Assembly (NCBI RefSeq): GCF_003932785.1
Contig: NZ_RQYT01000001.1
Span: forward strand, 124,001 to 188,000
Origin: Arachnia propionica
GTDB taxonomy: Bacteria; Actinomycetota; Actinomycetes; Propionibacteriales; Propionibacteriaceae
Direction of reading: 5' to 3'
DNA length: 64,000 nucleotides
Every line of letters begins with the position of its first letter. The stretch's first letter is position 1. Positions 55,136-64,000 of this stretch are shown piece by piece. The notes beneath the pieces were generated by a model. It did not search any database and was not told where the DNA came from. It saw only the letters and a list, made by a program, of their open reading frames with translations. The position numbers were made by a program, and so were the translations under genes.

Positions 55136-55887
55136 CCCAGGGCGTAGACGTCCATGACCCAGCCATGGTCGGCGCGCACCCGGGCGCGGGTGGCGATGAT
55201 CTCGTCGATGACCTCGGCCAGCCGGCCGGAACGGAGCTGTTGGGAGGGCAACCCGAGGTTCGCCCCCCACCAGATCCGGGAGTCCCCGGCACGGTCCACG
55301 AGTCGCTGCACCGCGAGGTGGCCGTCGAGCATCACCACGGTGGTGCCGAGTTCCGGCGACCACTCGTCGACGAGGCGACGTCCCGTCGTGATGTGGACCG
55401 GCCCGCCGACCTGGTGCAGCACGATCCCGTGGGCGGCGGCCAGGGCCTGGAAGGCCGTGATCCCCGGCACGACGTGCGGTTCGACGTCGATGAACTCCCG
55501 GATGCGTTCGACGATGCGGATGGTGGAGTCGTAGAAGGCCGGGTCCCCCCACACGAGGAACCCGACGACGCTGCCCGCGGCCAGCCCGCGCATCACCTCG
55601 GCGTAGTTGCGGGCGCGGGCCGCGTGCCAGTCGGCCACCCCCGCCTCGTACTGGGCCCGGTCCCGTTCCGCGTCGGGCCCCCGCACCGGGTCGTCGACCG
55701 CGACGAAGCGGTAACTGCCCGGCGCCAGGTGGGCCTCGCACAGGGCCCGCCTCGAGGCGACGAGATCGGCCTTGACCTCTCCCTTGTCCGCGACGAGGAA
55801 CACGTCGACCTCGCGCATCGCCTCGATGGCCTCGAGGGTCAGGTGCGCCGGGCTCCCGGCCCCGATCCCGATGATGTTGACCTTCAT
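55132..55887 (-). CDS. cobF: Precorrin-6A synthase (deacetylating)
   Basis: This 251-residue SAM-dependent methyltransferase of the tetrapyrrole methylase fold methylates C1 of precorrin-5 and releases acetate, a step specific to the aerobic pathway. The N-terminus MKVNIIGIGAGSPAHLTLEA is the family start. FLVWGDPAFYDST and VVPGITAFQALAAAHGI form the SAM site. The start overlaps the cobQ stop (ATGA). It is the last gene of the cobTUSDQF operon. Confidence 0.9.
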   Translation of the reverse strand: MKVNIIGIGAGSPAHLTLEAIEAMREVDVFLVADKGEVKADLVASRRALCEAHLAPGSYRFVAVDDPVRGPDAERDRAQYEAGVADWHAARARNYAEVMRGLAAGSVVGFLVWGDPAFYDSTIRIVERIREFIDVEPHVVPGITAFQALAAAHGIVLHQVGGPVHITTGRRLVDEWSPELGTTVVMLDGHLAVQRLVDRAGDSRIWWGANLGLPSQQLRSGRLAEVIDEIIATRARVRADHGWVMDVYALG

Positions 55888-57317
55888 CCCGCCACCTCCA
55901 GCAGCGCATCGACGTCCAGATGGTGCTCGCACGCGTCCGCGAGCCCTTCGATCATCGCCTCCCGGCGGGCGGCGAACCCGGGGGCGTCCTCCACCGGCCG
56001 CCAGTCGCTCCCCGTGATCGCGGCGACCTCGGTGAGGAAGGCACGCCGGAACGCGTCGGACTCGAAGGCCCCGTGCCACATGGTGCCGAAGACGGCGCCG
56101 ACCCGGCGGCCCGCCAGGAACTCCTCCCCCGCCGTCGCGTGCACCCGACCGTGGTGGATGGTGTACCCCGCCACCGGTTCGCCCCGCCACGTCCCGGTGG
56201 GACGTCCGAGCACCTTCTCGGCCCCGAACCGCACCTCGCCGGGGATGAGCCCGAGTCCAAGGGCCTCCCCTTCCCCGGACTCGACGTCGTCGAGGATCCG
56301 CTCGGTGAGCATCTGGTAGCCGCCGCAGATCCCGACCACGGGTCTGCCCTCCGCCGCCCGCGCAGTGACGGCCTCGGCCAGGCCGCGCTCCCGCAGCCAG
56401 GCGAGATCGGACAGCGTCGCCCGTGATCCGGGAAGCACCACCAGATCCGCGCCGTGGACCTCGGCGGGAGAGGTGGTGACGACGACCTGCACCCCGGGTT
56501 CAGCCGCGAGGGCGTCCACATCCGTGGCGTTGGAGGTGCGGGGCAGGTGCACCACCGCTACCCGCAGCACCCCGGTCCCGGGCCGCAGCGGCCGCGACCC
56601 GATGGTGAGGGCGTCCTCCCCGTCGAGCCACACGTCGGCCAGCCACGGCAGCACCCCGAAGCTGCGCAGCCCGGTGCGCCGGCTGAGCTCGTCGAGTCCG
56701 GGCCGCAGCACCCCTTCGTCCCCGCGGAACTTGTTGATGAGGTACCCGACGAGCCTGGCCCGGTCGGCCTCGGCGACGATCCCGTGGGTGCCGAAGATGG
56801 CGGCCAACGCCCCACCGCGGTCGATGTCCGCCGCCAGCACGACGGGAAGGTCGAAACGCTCCGCGAGCCCGAAGTTGACGTAGTCCCCGGGGCGCAGGTT
56901 GATCTCGGCGGGTGAACCGGCCCCCTCACACAGCACGAGGTCGTGGTGCGCGGCGAGTTCCTCGTAGGCCGCGAAGGCCGCCTGAGCCAGATGGGCACGC
57001 CCGGTGGCGTACTCCCCCGCTGCGAGTTCTCCCGCCGGTCGTCCCCGCAGCACCACGAAGCTCCGTCGGTCGCTGCCCGGCTTGAGGAGCACCGGGTTCA
57101 GCAGGCTGGTGGGCTCCACCCCCGCGGCCAACGCCTGGAGGTACTGGGCCCGGCCGATCTCCGCGCCGTCGGAACACACCATGGAGTTGTTCGACATGTT
57201 CTGCGACTTGAACGGCGCCACCCGGATGCCCCGGCGACGCAGCGCCCTGGCGAGCCCCGTCACGACGAGGGACTTGCCCGCGTCCGACGCCGTCCCCGCG
57301 ATGAGCAGTCCCGTCAC
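55884..57317 (-). CDS. cobQ: Cobyric acid synthase
   Basis: A 477-residue glutamine-dependent amidotransferase amidating four side chains of adenosylcobyrinate a,c-diamide. The N-terminal P-loop-like GTASDAGKSLVVTGLARAL and FKSQNMSNNS are diagnostic. The C-terminal class I glutaminase has its cysteine in VGICGGYQML and a late catalytic histidine in TMWHGAFES. It starts at GTG 57317, overlapping the cobD stop (GTGA). Confidence 0.95.
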   Translation of the reverse strand: MTGLLIAGTASDAGKSLVVTGLARALRRRGIRVAPFKSQNMSNNSMVCSDGAEIGRAQYLQALAAGVEPTSLLNPVLLKPGSDRRSFVVLRGRPAGELAAGEYATGRAHLAQAAFAAYEELAAHHDLVLCEGAGSPAEINLRPGDYVNFGLAERFDLPVVLAADIDRGGALAAIFGTHGIVAEADRARLVGYLINKFRGDEGVLRPGLDELSRRTGLRSFGVLPWLADVWLDGEDALTIGSRPLRPGTGVLRVAVVHLPRTSNATDVDALAAEPGVQVVVTTSPAEVHGADLVVLPGSRATLSDLAWLRERGLAEAVTARAAEGRPVVGICGGYQMLTERILDDVESGEGEALGLGLIPGEVRFGAEKVLGRPTGTWRGEPVAGYTIHHGRVHATAGEEFLAGRRVGAVFGTMWHGAFESDAFRRAFLTEVAAITGSDWRPVEDAPGFAARREAMIEGLADACEHHLDVDALLEVAG

Positions 57318-58276
57318 CGTCGTCGTCCCCTTCCTCTCATGCCTCCCAGCGCGGCCAGTGCCGCGACCGCGACCCCCGTCGCCGCCCAGGTGACGGCGGT
57401 CACCAGCCGGGAGGCCCTTTGGACCTCGGCCGGTCCGGGGCGTGGACCGTCCCCGAGGGTGGGGCGCGTCTCCACCCGTTCACCGTAACGGTTCTCGCCC
57501 CCCAGCCGGATGCCGAGGACCCCCGCCCACGCGGCCTCGCACCAGCCCCCGTTCGGGCTGGGGTGCTGTGCCCCGTCGCGACGCATGATGTGCCACGCCC
57601 GTCGGCGATCCCCACCGACGAGCGGCGCGGTGGCGCAGGCCAGGGCCCCCGTGATGCGGGCCGGGATCCAGGCGACGGCGTCATCGGACAGGGCCGCGGC
57701 GCTCCCGAACCTGCCGTAACGCTCGTTGCGATGGCCCACCATGGCGTCGAGGGTGTTGAGGCAGCGATGGGTGAGGATCCCCGGCACCCCCGCCACCGCG
57801 CCCCAGAACAGGGTGCACACGCCGGCGTCATTGGTGTTCTCGGCCATGGACTCGACCGTGGCCCGGCCGAGTCCCTCCGCGTCGAGTCGGGAGGGATCCC
57901 GACCGCACAGATTGGGGAGCTGCTCCCTCGCCAGGCTCAGGTCCCCCGAGGCGAGTCGCTGCGCCATGGTGGCCCCCTCATCCGCGAGGCGACGGGTTCC
58001 GAGTGCCGCCCAGGTCGCGATCGCGGTCGTCGCGACCTGCGCCCAGGGGCGAGGCCGGGACAGCCCCTCGACGGCGAGCGCGGCCAGGGTGACGGGGGCG
58101 ACGGCGGCGACGGTGAACCGGGCCCCGGCCCGGTGGTCGTCCGCCCAGGTCCGCCGTTCCACCGTCGTGGCCCACGACCCGAACCACGCCACGGGGTGGT
58201 GGCGTCGCGGATCGGAGAGGATCTGGTCGGCGAGGGTGCCGAGCACCAACCCGAGGGCACGATGGATGACGGTCAC
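57314..58276 (-). CDS. cobD: Adenosylcobinamide-phosphate synthase
   Basis: A 320-residue membrane enzyme (CobD/CbiB) attaching aminopropanol to adenosylcobyric acid. Family motifs are DPRRHHPVAWFGSW near residue 25 and VESMAENTNDAGVCTLFWGA in the middle, followed by HRNERYGRFG. Several hydrophobic segments are present. The GTG at 58276 overlaps the cobS stop. The upstream extension of the open frame lies within cobS and is not coding. Confidence 0.92.
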   Translation of the reverse strand: MTVIHRALGLVLGTLADQILSDPRRHHPVAWFGSWATTVERRTWADDHRAGARFTVAAVAPVTLAALAVEGLSRPRPWAQVATTAIATWAALGTRRLADEGATMAQRLASGDLSLAREQLPNLCGRDPSRLDAEGLGRATVESMAENTNDAGVCTLFWGAVAGVPGILTHRCLNTLDAMVGHRNERYGRFGSAAALSDDAVAWIPARITGALACATAPLVGGDRRRAWHIMRRDGAQHPSPNGGWCEAAWAGVLGIRLGGENRYGERVETRPTLGDGPRPGPAEVQRASRLVTAVTWAATGVAVAALAALGGMRGRGRRR

Positions 58277-59055
58277 AGCACTCCCATCACGATGGCGGCC
58301 AGCAGCCACACGGCAACCTGGGTCAGCTCGATGAGGCTGCCGTAGCAGTCACCGTTGAGCCTGGCGAGGCGGCGCAGCAGGTGCCGCTGCCACGCGGCGG
58401 CGAGAAGCCAGGCCGCGACGACGACCGCACCGAGGGCCACGGCCCGGGACACACCGAGCCACGGCCAGGTGGCCCCGACCGTGATCCCGAGGACGAGCAG
58501 CCTCGTGACCCACAGCCCGGTCCGCCCACTCGTCCCCGCGGTGAGGGCGGAGAGCGTTCCCCGATCGGCGGCCTCGCCGAGGCCGGGGAGGGTGGCGGCG
58601 AGCGGGGTCGTGCGTCCGGCCGCGAGCCCGACCGCCACGACGACGGGCCAGATCCCGGCGGGCAGGGAGGCGAGGGCGGCCGCATCCAGGATGAGGACGA
58701 TGACGAGGGCCGCGACGCCCATGGGCCCGATGTCCGAGCGTTTCATGATGGCCCGGGCCTGCTCCGCCGGCTTCCTCGAACCGAGGGCGTCGGCCACGTC
58801 CGCCACCCCGTCGAGGTGCATCGCCCCCGTGACGAGGGCCAGGAGGGCCAGCGCCACGCAGGCCCCGAGGAGCGTGGAACCGCTCGCCCACGCCGTCGCC
58901 CAGCCGAGGCCACCGAGCACCAGCCCGAGCAGCGCCCCCAACCAGGGGAAGGCCGTCAACGAGTCCGCGAAGTCGCGCTGCTGCCACTCCTCACGGCGCA
59001 CCGGAACCACGGTGTACATGGCCACGGAGCTGAGCAGGGAACGGACGGGACGCAT
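58273..59055 (-). CDS. cobS: Adenosylcobinamide-GDP ribazoletransferase
   Basis: A 260-residue integral membrane enzyme joining alpha-ribazole to adenosylcobinamide-GDP, the last major assembly step. The signature GAMHLDGVADVADALG lies at about residues 89-104. Five or six transmembrane segments follow. The ATG ending at 59055 overlaps the cobU stop (TGATG). This CobS is the cobalamin synthase, not the cobaltochelatase subunit of the same name. Confidence 0.92.
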   Translation of the reverse strand: MRPVRSLLSSVAMYTVVPVRREEWQQRDFADSLTAFPWLGALLGLVLGGLGWATAWASGSTLLGACVALALLALVTGAMHLDGVADVADALGSRKPAEQARAIMKRSDIGPMGVAALVIVLILDAAALASLPAGIWPVVVAVGLAAGRTTPLAATLPGLGEAADRGTLSALTAGTSGRTGLWVTRLLVLGITVGATWPWLGVSRAVALGAVVVAAWLLAAAWQRHLLRRLARLNGDCYGSLIELTQVAVWLLAAIVMGVL

Positions 59056-59591
59056 CAGGTCCCCTTGACCGTGACGGGAATGCCCGCCACGCACAACCAC
59101 ACGTGGTCGGCGAGCGAGGCGACCCTCATGTTGAGCCGCCCGAGCTGGTCGGCGAAGAGCCTGCCGGAACTCGTCGCGGGCACCACCGCCATGCCCACCT
59201 CGTTGCTGACGAGCAGCACCCGCCTGGTGGTCCGCTCCAACGCGTCGAGGAAGGCACCGATCCGTTCCTCGAGGCGGGCCATGGCTGCCTCGTCGCGGTC
59301 CCAGCAACCGTCGTCGAGAAGGCGGGTCAACCACACGCCGAGGCAGTCGATGAGAAGCGGCGCGGGATCGTCACGCAGCAGTTCCGTCGCGAGGTCGAGG
59401 GTCTCGACCGTCGCCCAGTGGGCGGGGCGACGGGCCCGGTGCAGGGCGATCCGCTCCACCCACTCCGGATCATCGGGACGCTGCTGGGAGGTCGCGACGT
59501 AGACGACCCGTTCCTCGTCCGCGAGCCGTCCCTCCGCGAAGGTCGACTTGCCGGATCGGGTGCCGCCCAGCACCAGCCCGACGTCCCTCAC
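59055..59591 (-). CDS. cobU: Adenosylcobinamide kinase / GTP:adenosylcobinamide-phosphate guanylyltransferase
   Basis: A 178-residue bifunctional enzyme with P-loop GGTRSGKSTFAEG at the N-terminus and RIALHRARRPAHWATVE, whose histidine is the guanylylation site. LLIDCLGVWLTRLL and LVSNEVGMAVVP complete the family pattern. It starts at GTG 59591 in a GTGA overlap with cobT. Confidence 0.93.
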   Translation of the reverse strand: MRDVGLVLGGTRSGKSTFAEGRLADEERVVYVATSQQRPDDPEWVERIALHRARRPAHWATVETLDLATELLRDDPAPLLIDCLGVWLTRLLDDGCWDRDEAAMARLEERIGAFLDALERTTRRVLLVSNEVGMAVVPATSSGRLFADQLGRLNMRVASLADHVWLCVAGIPVTVKGT

Positions 59592-60658
59592 GCCTTCGAC
59601 ACCCCGTGCCCGCTGAAGGTGCCCATCTCGTTCATCACGAGTGCCGCGGCCCGGACCAGGGGCAGGGCGAGCGCGCCGCCGGACCCCTCCCCGAGCCGGA
59701 GACCGAGATCCACGAGTCCGCGCAGTCCGAGCGAGCCCAGGGCGACCCGGATGGCGGGCTCCACCCCCGCGTGCCCGGCGAACAGGTAATCGGTGACGGC
59801 CGGCGCGATGGCCCTCGCCACCAGCGCCGCCGCGCAGGAGACCACCCCGTCCAGAACGACGGGGACCCTTCGGGACGCGGCCACCAGGATGAAACCGACC
59901 ATCGCCGCGTGCTCGAAACCACCGACGGCGGCGAGGACGGTCACCGGATCGGTGTCGGCGGTGATCCCGTTGACCTCGAGGCCACGCTCGATGACCTCGA
60001 CCTTGTGGCGCAGCATCTCGTCATCGGCACCGGCTCCCCGCCCCGTCACCTCGCTGACGGGGGTCCCGGTCATGGCGGCCGTGAGGGCCGCGGCGGGGGT
60101 GGTGTTGGCGAGCCCCACCTCTCCCGGCACCACCACGTCCGCACCCTCGTCGATGGCGGTGTTCGCCGCCTCGATCCCGACGGCGATGGCGGTGAGCACC
60201 TCGTCACGGGACATGGCCGGTCCGGTCGTGAAGTCCTTCGTCCCCGCGGCGATCCGCCGGTCGACGCAGCCCTCGGCCGGGGCCAGGAGGCCCACGTCGT
60301 GGACGGTCACCCTCGCCCCGTGGGCGCGCGCGATGACGCTCACTCCCGCGAAACCGACGACGATGCCCGCAGCCATCTGGACGCTGACCTCCTGGGGCCA
60401 GGGCGTCACCTGCTGGGCGTAGACGCCGTGATCCCCCGCGAAGACGACGACGTGGGGCCGACTCGGGACGGGGGGCGGGCACTGCCCCGCCACACCGCAC
60501 AGCCGGATGCCGATCTCCTCGAGACCGCCGAGCGAGCCGGGGGGCTTGGTGAGGTCGTTCTGTCGGTCCGTGCCCGCCCGGAGCCACTGGGGATCCACGG
60601 GCTGGATCCTCTCGGCGAGCTGGTCGAGCTGGGCCTGGGTGAGGGCGGGCATCGCCAT
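59588..60658 (-). CDS. cobT: Nicotinate-nucleotide-dimethylbenzimidazole phosphoribosyltransferase
   Basis: A 356-residue enzyme making alpha-ribazole phosphate, which activates the lower ligand. Substrate-binding VVPGEVGLANTTPAAAL and the late LRLGEGSGGALALP, with the catalytic glutamate, match the CobT/CobU family. It is the first gene of the operon. AAGGA lies 8 nt before the ATG at 60658. A structured leader at 60686-60763 precedes it. Confidence 0.93.
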   Translation of the reverse strand: MAMPALTQAQLDQLAERIQPVDPQWLRAGTDRQNDLTKPPGSLGGLEEIGIRLCGVAGQCPPPVPSRPHVVVFAGDHGVYAQQVTPWPQEVSVQMAAGIVVGFAGVSVIARAHGARVTVHDVGLLAPAEGCVDRRIAAGTKDFTTGPAMSRDEVLTAIAVGIEAANTAIDEGADVVVPGEVGLANTTPAAALTAAMTGTPVSEVTGRGAGADDEMLRHKVEVIERGLEVNGITADTDPVTVLAAVGGFEHAAMVGFILVAASRRVPVVLDGVVSCAAALVARAIAPAVTDYLFAGHAGVEPAIRVALGSLGLRGLVDLGLRLGEGSGGALALPLVRAAALVMNEMGTFSGHGVSKA

Positions 60659-60685
60659 GGGTCACGTCCTTCTGGTAGTGGTGGC

Positions 60686-60763
60686 GCATCCGGGGCGACC
60701 GGACCAGCGAGCGGCACGCCGCCCCGACACGGCGCCGGGTTCCCACCGGCTTCACCCGGATGC
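60686..60763 (-). promoter_or_regulatory. Compact structured leader of the cobT operon, cobalamin-riboswitch-like
   Basis: On the minus strand a 9-bp helix closes the element: GCATCCGGG (60755-60763) pairs with CCCGGATGC (60686-60694). Inside, GAAGCCGGTGGGAACCCGGC matches the start of cobalamin riboswitches, and GGATGCGCCACCACT after it resembles their junction strand. The usual B12 box (AGTCAGGA-type) was not found. It is either a diverged short cobalamin riboswitch or a different B12-linked leader. The cobT ribosome binding site lies about 15 nt downstream. Confidence 0.5.
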
Positions 60764-60770
60764 AGCCATG

Positions 60771-60776
60771 AGGCTA
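60771..60776 (-). promoter_or_regulatory. -10-like hexamer for the cobT leader RNA
   Basis: TAGCCT on the minus strand. With the 6-7 nt spacing seen at leaderless genes, the transcript would begin at 60763-60764, exactly where the closing helix of the leader starts. Confidence 0.55.
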
Positions 60777-60807
60777 GCAGCCCCCGTCCAGCCCACGTCC
60801 GCAGGGC

Positions 60808-62094
60808 TCAGAACAGCTTCACCGGGCTGATGAGGTCGGCCAGGATGAGCACCAGGCCCGTGACGAGGAGGAACCCACCGACGACATAGGCCACGGGCAG
60901 GAGCTTCGCGGTGTCGACGGGGCCGGGATCCACCTTGCCTCGCAGCCTCGCCACCCCGCGTCGCAGGGCCTCGTAGAGGGCTCCCGCCACGTGTCCGCCG
61001 TCGAGCGGCAGCAACGGGACGAGGTTGAAGATGAACAGGAACAGGTTGACACTGGCGAGGAGGCCGGCGAAGGAGGCGATCCGGTCGCTCGTGGTCAGCC
61101 CCTCCACGGTGGCGATCTCCCCCGCCACGCGGCTGGCCCCGAGGATGGAGATGGGGCCGTTGACGTCGCGTTCCTGTCCCGTGACGAGATCCACGCCGAC
61201 GTTCCACACGTTGACGGGGAAGGCTGCGAGGGCCGCCATCGAGCTGCGGGTGTAGAACCACATCTGATCCACCGTCTCCGCCGGGCCGCCCTTGATGAGC
61301 GCCCTGTCGGGGGAGAACCCCATGAATCCGGCCTCGACCGTCGCCCGGGGGTTGAGCCGGTCCGGTAGCGTCTGGATGACCGTCGCGACCTCCGGCAACT
61401 CGACGACCTTCCCGTCGCGCTCGACGACGAGGCGGGCGGGACCGGCCCCGTTGGCCCGGATGAGGTCCCCGAGCTGGGTCCAGTCGTTGATGGTCACGCC
61501 GTTGAACGACACGACCCGGTCCCCCACCTGCACCCCGGCGCGCTTGGCCGGGGTCTCCGGATCACCGGGCTGGCAGGTGGCCGGTGTCCGGTCGGCGGGG
61601 ATGATGCAGTCGTTGACGACGGTGATCGTCGTCGTGGACTGCCACGTGCCGTGGAAGACGTTGATGCCGAGGAAGATGAGGAAGGCGATGAGGAGGTTCA
61701 TGGTCGGCCCACCGAGCATGATGATGATGCGCTGCCACACCGGCTTCTGGTGGAACAGACGACCGTCATCCGCCGGGGTGATCTCCTCGTACTCGTAGGA
61801 GCGGGCCCGATCCGCCATCCGGGTGAGCCATCCCTTCGGCCGGTCGCTCGGCCGTTCCGGCGGGAACATCCCCAGCATCCGGACGAAGCCGCCCAGCGGG
61901 AACGCCTTGAGACCGTACTCGGTCTCCCCCTTCGTCCGGGACCACACGGTGCGGCCGAACCCGACGAAGAACTGGGTGGTCCTGACGCCGAACAGCTTCG
62001 CGGGCACGAAGTGGCCCACCTCGTGCAGGGCGATGCACGCCATGATGAGCACGAAGAACGCGATCGCGAGCAGGATCGTCAGCAACAGGGTCAT
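60808..62094 (-). CDS. rip: Site-2 zinc metalloprotease, RseP/Rip1 type
   Basis: A 428-residue intramembrane protease. The zinc motif HEVGH is at residues 24-28 in the first membrane segment. A PDZ domain follows ([18 protein letters not shown]). The third zinc ligand is in [14 protein letters not shown] near the C-terminus. It cleaves anti-sigma factors or other membrane proteins. The pairing with dxr is the same as Rv2869c-Rv2870c. The ATG overlaps the dxr stop (ATGA). Confidence 0.92.
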   Translation of the reverse strand: MTLLLTILLAIAFFVLIMACIALHEVGHFVPAKLFGVRTTQFFVGFGRTVWSRTKGETEYGLKAFPLGGFVRMLGMFPPERPSDRPKGWLTRMADRARSYEYEEITPADDGRLFHQKPVWQRIIIMLGGPTMNLLIAFLIFLGINVFHGTWQSTTTITVVNDCIIPADRTPATCQPGDPETPAKRAGVQVGDRVVSFNGVTINDWTQLGDLIRANGAGPARLVVERDGKVVELPEVATVIQTLPDRLNPRATVEAGFMGFSPDRALIKGGPAETVDQMWFYTRSSMAALAAFPVNVWNVGVDLVTGQERDVNGPISILGASRVAGEIATVEGLTTSDRIASFAGLLASVNLFLFIFNLVPLLPLDGGHVAGALYEALRRGVARLRGKVDPGPVDTAKLLPVAYVVGGFLLVTGLVLILADLISPVKLF

Positions 62095-63266
62095 GAGAGT
62101 TCCTCCACGAGTCGGGCCGCCTGCTCCCTGGCGGCGGCATCCGCCGCCAGCACCGCGGCGACCGTCAGGTCACCGTCCTCGACGTGGGCGGTGGCGAGGT
62201 GCTCCGTGAGGCAGCGTCCGATGAGGTCCGGGATGTCGAGGAATCCGATGCGGCCATCACAGAATGCGTCGACGAGGACCTCGTTGGCGGCGTTGTAGAC
62301 CGCCGGGGCCGTCCCCGCCGCACGTCCGGCCCGCCTGGCCAGCTCCACGGCGGGGAAGGTCCCGGAGTCGAGCGGCTCGAAGGTCCAGGTCGCCGCCGTC
62401 GTCCAGTCGCAGGGGCGGGCGGCGTCAGCGAGGCGGTCGGGCCAGGTGAGCGCCAGGGCGATGGGGAGCCTCATGTCCGGCGGCGAGGCCTGCGCCAGGG
62501 TGGAGCCGTCGCAGAACTCCACCATCGAGTGGACCACGGACTGCGGGTGCACCGTGACGACGATGTCGTCGTAGTCGACGCCGTACAGGAGGGCCGCCTC
62601 GATGAGTTCCAGCCCCTTGTTGACCAGCGTCGAGGAGTTGATGGTGATGACACGGCCCATGTTCCAGGTCGGATGGGCCATGGCCTGCTCCGGTGTGACG
62701 TCGCGGAGCTCCTCCCGGGTCCGGCCCCGGAAGGGGCCACCCGAGGCGGTGAGGATCAGCCTCCTCACCTCGTCCGCCCGGCCGCCGCGCAGCGCCTGCG
62801 CGAAGGCGGAGTGCTCGGAATCCACGGCGACGAGCTGGCCGGGCGCTGCCGCCTCGGTGACCAGCCGCCCCCCGATGACGAGGGACTCCTTGTTGGCCAG
62901 GGCGAGGGTGGTGCCTGCGGCGAGGGCGGCGAGGGTGGGTCCCAGACCGGCCGCCCCGGTGATGGCGTTGAGGACGACGTCGCAGTCCTGGGCGGCCAGC
63001 TGGGATGCGGCCTGCGCCCCGGTCAGGAACTCCGGATGCCGGATCCCGCGCGCGGTCAACTGCTCGAGAAGGCCCGGCAGGACGTCCTCACGGGCGAGGG
63101 CGACCCGGGCGGGTGCGAAACGCTCGATCTGGTCGACGAGTGTGGCGAGGTTCCCGCCCGACGCGGCCAGGGCGGCCACCTCGAACCGGTCACGACGCGA
63201 CGCGATCACATCGAGGGTCTGGGTACCGATGGAGCCGGTCGACCCGAGCAGGACAATTCTTCGCAC
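62091..63266 (-). CDS. dxr: 1-deoxy-D-xylulose 5-phosphate reductoisomerase
   Basis: A 391-residue enzyme of the MEP isoprenoid pathway. NADPH binds at [14 protein letters not shown]. Metal and substrate residues lie in [24 protein letters not shown] and [12 protein letters not shown]. The start is the GTG at 63266, with CAGACT 7 nt upstream, an imperfect copy of the leaderless hexamer. The earlier start at 63308 has no support. Confidence 0.94.
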   Translation of the reverse strand: MRRIVLLGSTGSIGTQTLDVIASRRDRFEVAALAASGGNLATLVDQIERFAPARVALAREDVLPGLLEQLTARGIRHPEFLTGAQAASQLAAQDCDVVLNAITGAAGLGPTLAALAAGTTLALANKESLVIGGRLVTEAAAPGQLVAVDSEHSAFAQALRGGRADEVRRLILTASGGPFRGRTREELRDVTPEQAMAHPTWNMGRVITINSSTLVNKGLELIEAALLYGVDYDDIVVTVHPQSVVHSMVEFCDGSTLAQASPPDMRLPIALALTWPDRLADAARPCDWTTAATWTFEPLDSGTFPAVELARRAGRAAGTAPAVYNAANEVLVDAFCDGRIGFLDIPDLIGRCLTEHLATAHVEDGDLTVAAVLAADAAAREQAARLVEELS

Positions 63267-63273
63267 GGCGCCC

Positions 63274-63279
63274 AGTCTG
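63274..63279 (-). promoter_or_regulatory. Imperfect -10-like hexamer of dxr
   Basis: CAGACT on the minus strand with a 7-nt spacer to GTG. Only the first base departs from the TAGACT form used by dapD. Confidence 0.4.
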
Positions 63280-63295
63280 TCATGCCGAGGGGACA

Positions 63296-63315
63296 GGACG
63301 CGTGTCACCGCGTCC
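63296..63315 (-). terminator. Terminator hairpin downstream of gdhA
   Basis: GGACGCG (63296-63302) pairs with CGCGTCC (63309-63315) around 6 nt. Imperfect pairing extends it outward. It begins about 20 nt after the gdhA stop. Confidence 0.6.
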
Positions 63316-63335
63316 CGCCCCCCATTCGCATCCTC

Positions 63336-64000
<665 letters not shown>

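Noticed and set aside
58273-60658. cobS and cobT as AAA+ cobaltochelatase subunits partnering CobN
   Set aside because: Sequences are clearly the ribazoletransferase and the DMB phosphoribosyltransferase. The shared names are a nomenclature clash.

Overview
The window is chromosomal DNA of a GC-rich actinobacterium. The closest fit is the Propionibacteriales/Propionibacteriaceae, but that placement is inference. Support comes from dense genes with many 4-nt start/stop overlaps, frequent GTG and TTG starts, a DUF3117 protein, a GlgM-type glycogen enzyme, a mycobacterial-type FdxA, and several gene blocks in the same order as in Mycobacterium (glgC/glgM-DUF3117-DivIVA-like-LOG-dapE/dapD; fdxA-dapC; lpdA/punA-pmmB; rip-dxr). 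No rRNA, tRNA, CRISPR array, prophage or insertion sequence was seen.

Layout. 1-17.6 kb: glycogen genes, lysine/DAP synthesis (dapE, dapD, dapC), a lysozyme-like secreted protein, a serpin lipoprotein, ferredoxin, VanW-domain protein, MFS transporter, SppA protease, transketolase, a phosphoribosyltransferase and an acetyltransferase. 17.6-25.1 kb: a hexose-6-P mutarotase, then a SorC-type regulator divergent from a six-gene, translationally coupled sugar-acid operon (PTE-family lactonase, KGPDC-fold protein, UlaE-like and UlaF-like epimerases, PfkB kinase, MFS transporter). 25.2-31.3 kb: two unrelated SF2 helicases flanking a GNAT-NUDIX fusion and a two-TM protein. 31.3-35.2 kb: quinone reductase, purine nucleoside phosphorylase and phosphohexomutase. 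35.2-36.6 kb: a gene-poor stretch of lower GC with palindromic repeats and an NmrA-like gene. 36.7-47.8 kb: metG, a small ABC exporter, and a nucleoside uptake and deamination operon (BMP lipoprotein, ATPase, two permeases, cdd, add, an RNase HI fusion). 47.9-51.3 kb: an APH-fold kinase, a CBS/CorC membrane protein and purU. 51.3-60.8 kb: cobalamin synthesis, with cobN behind a canonical cobalamin riboswitch, convergent with cobT-cobU-cobS-cobD-cobQ-cobF behind a second compact structured leader. 60.8-64 kb: rip-type site-2 protease, dxr and the 3' part of gdhA.

Two signals run across the window. First, thirteen start codons lie exactly 6 or 7 nt after a TAnnnT hexamer (most often TAGGCT or TAGGAT), which points to widespread leaderless transcription. 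The same hexamer sits 5-7 nt before the first helix of both cobalamin leaders and so predicts their transcript starts. Second, the 19.6-25.1 kb operon looks like an ascorbate/3-keto-gulonate-type pathway rebuilt without a phosphotransferase system. Its decarboxylase-fold protein has lost the hallmark DxKxxD lysine and aspartate (now DxRxxE) and has gained a lysine at the catalytic histidine position, which makes this cluster the best candidate for an undescribed biochemical system here.
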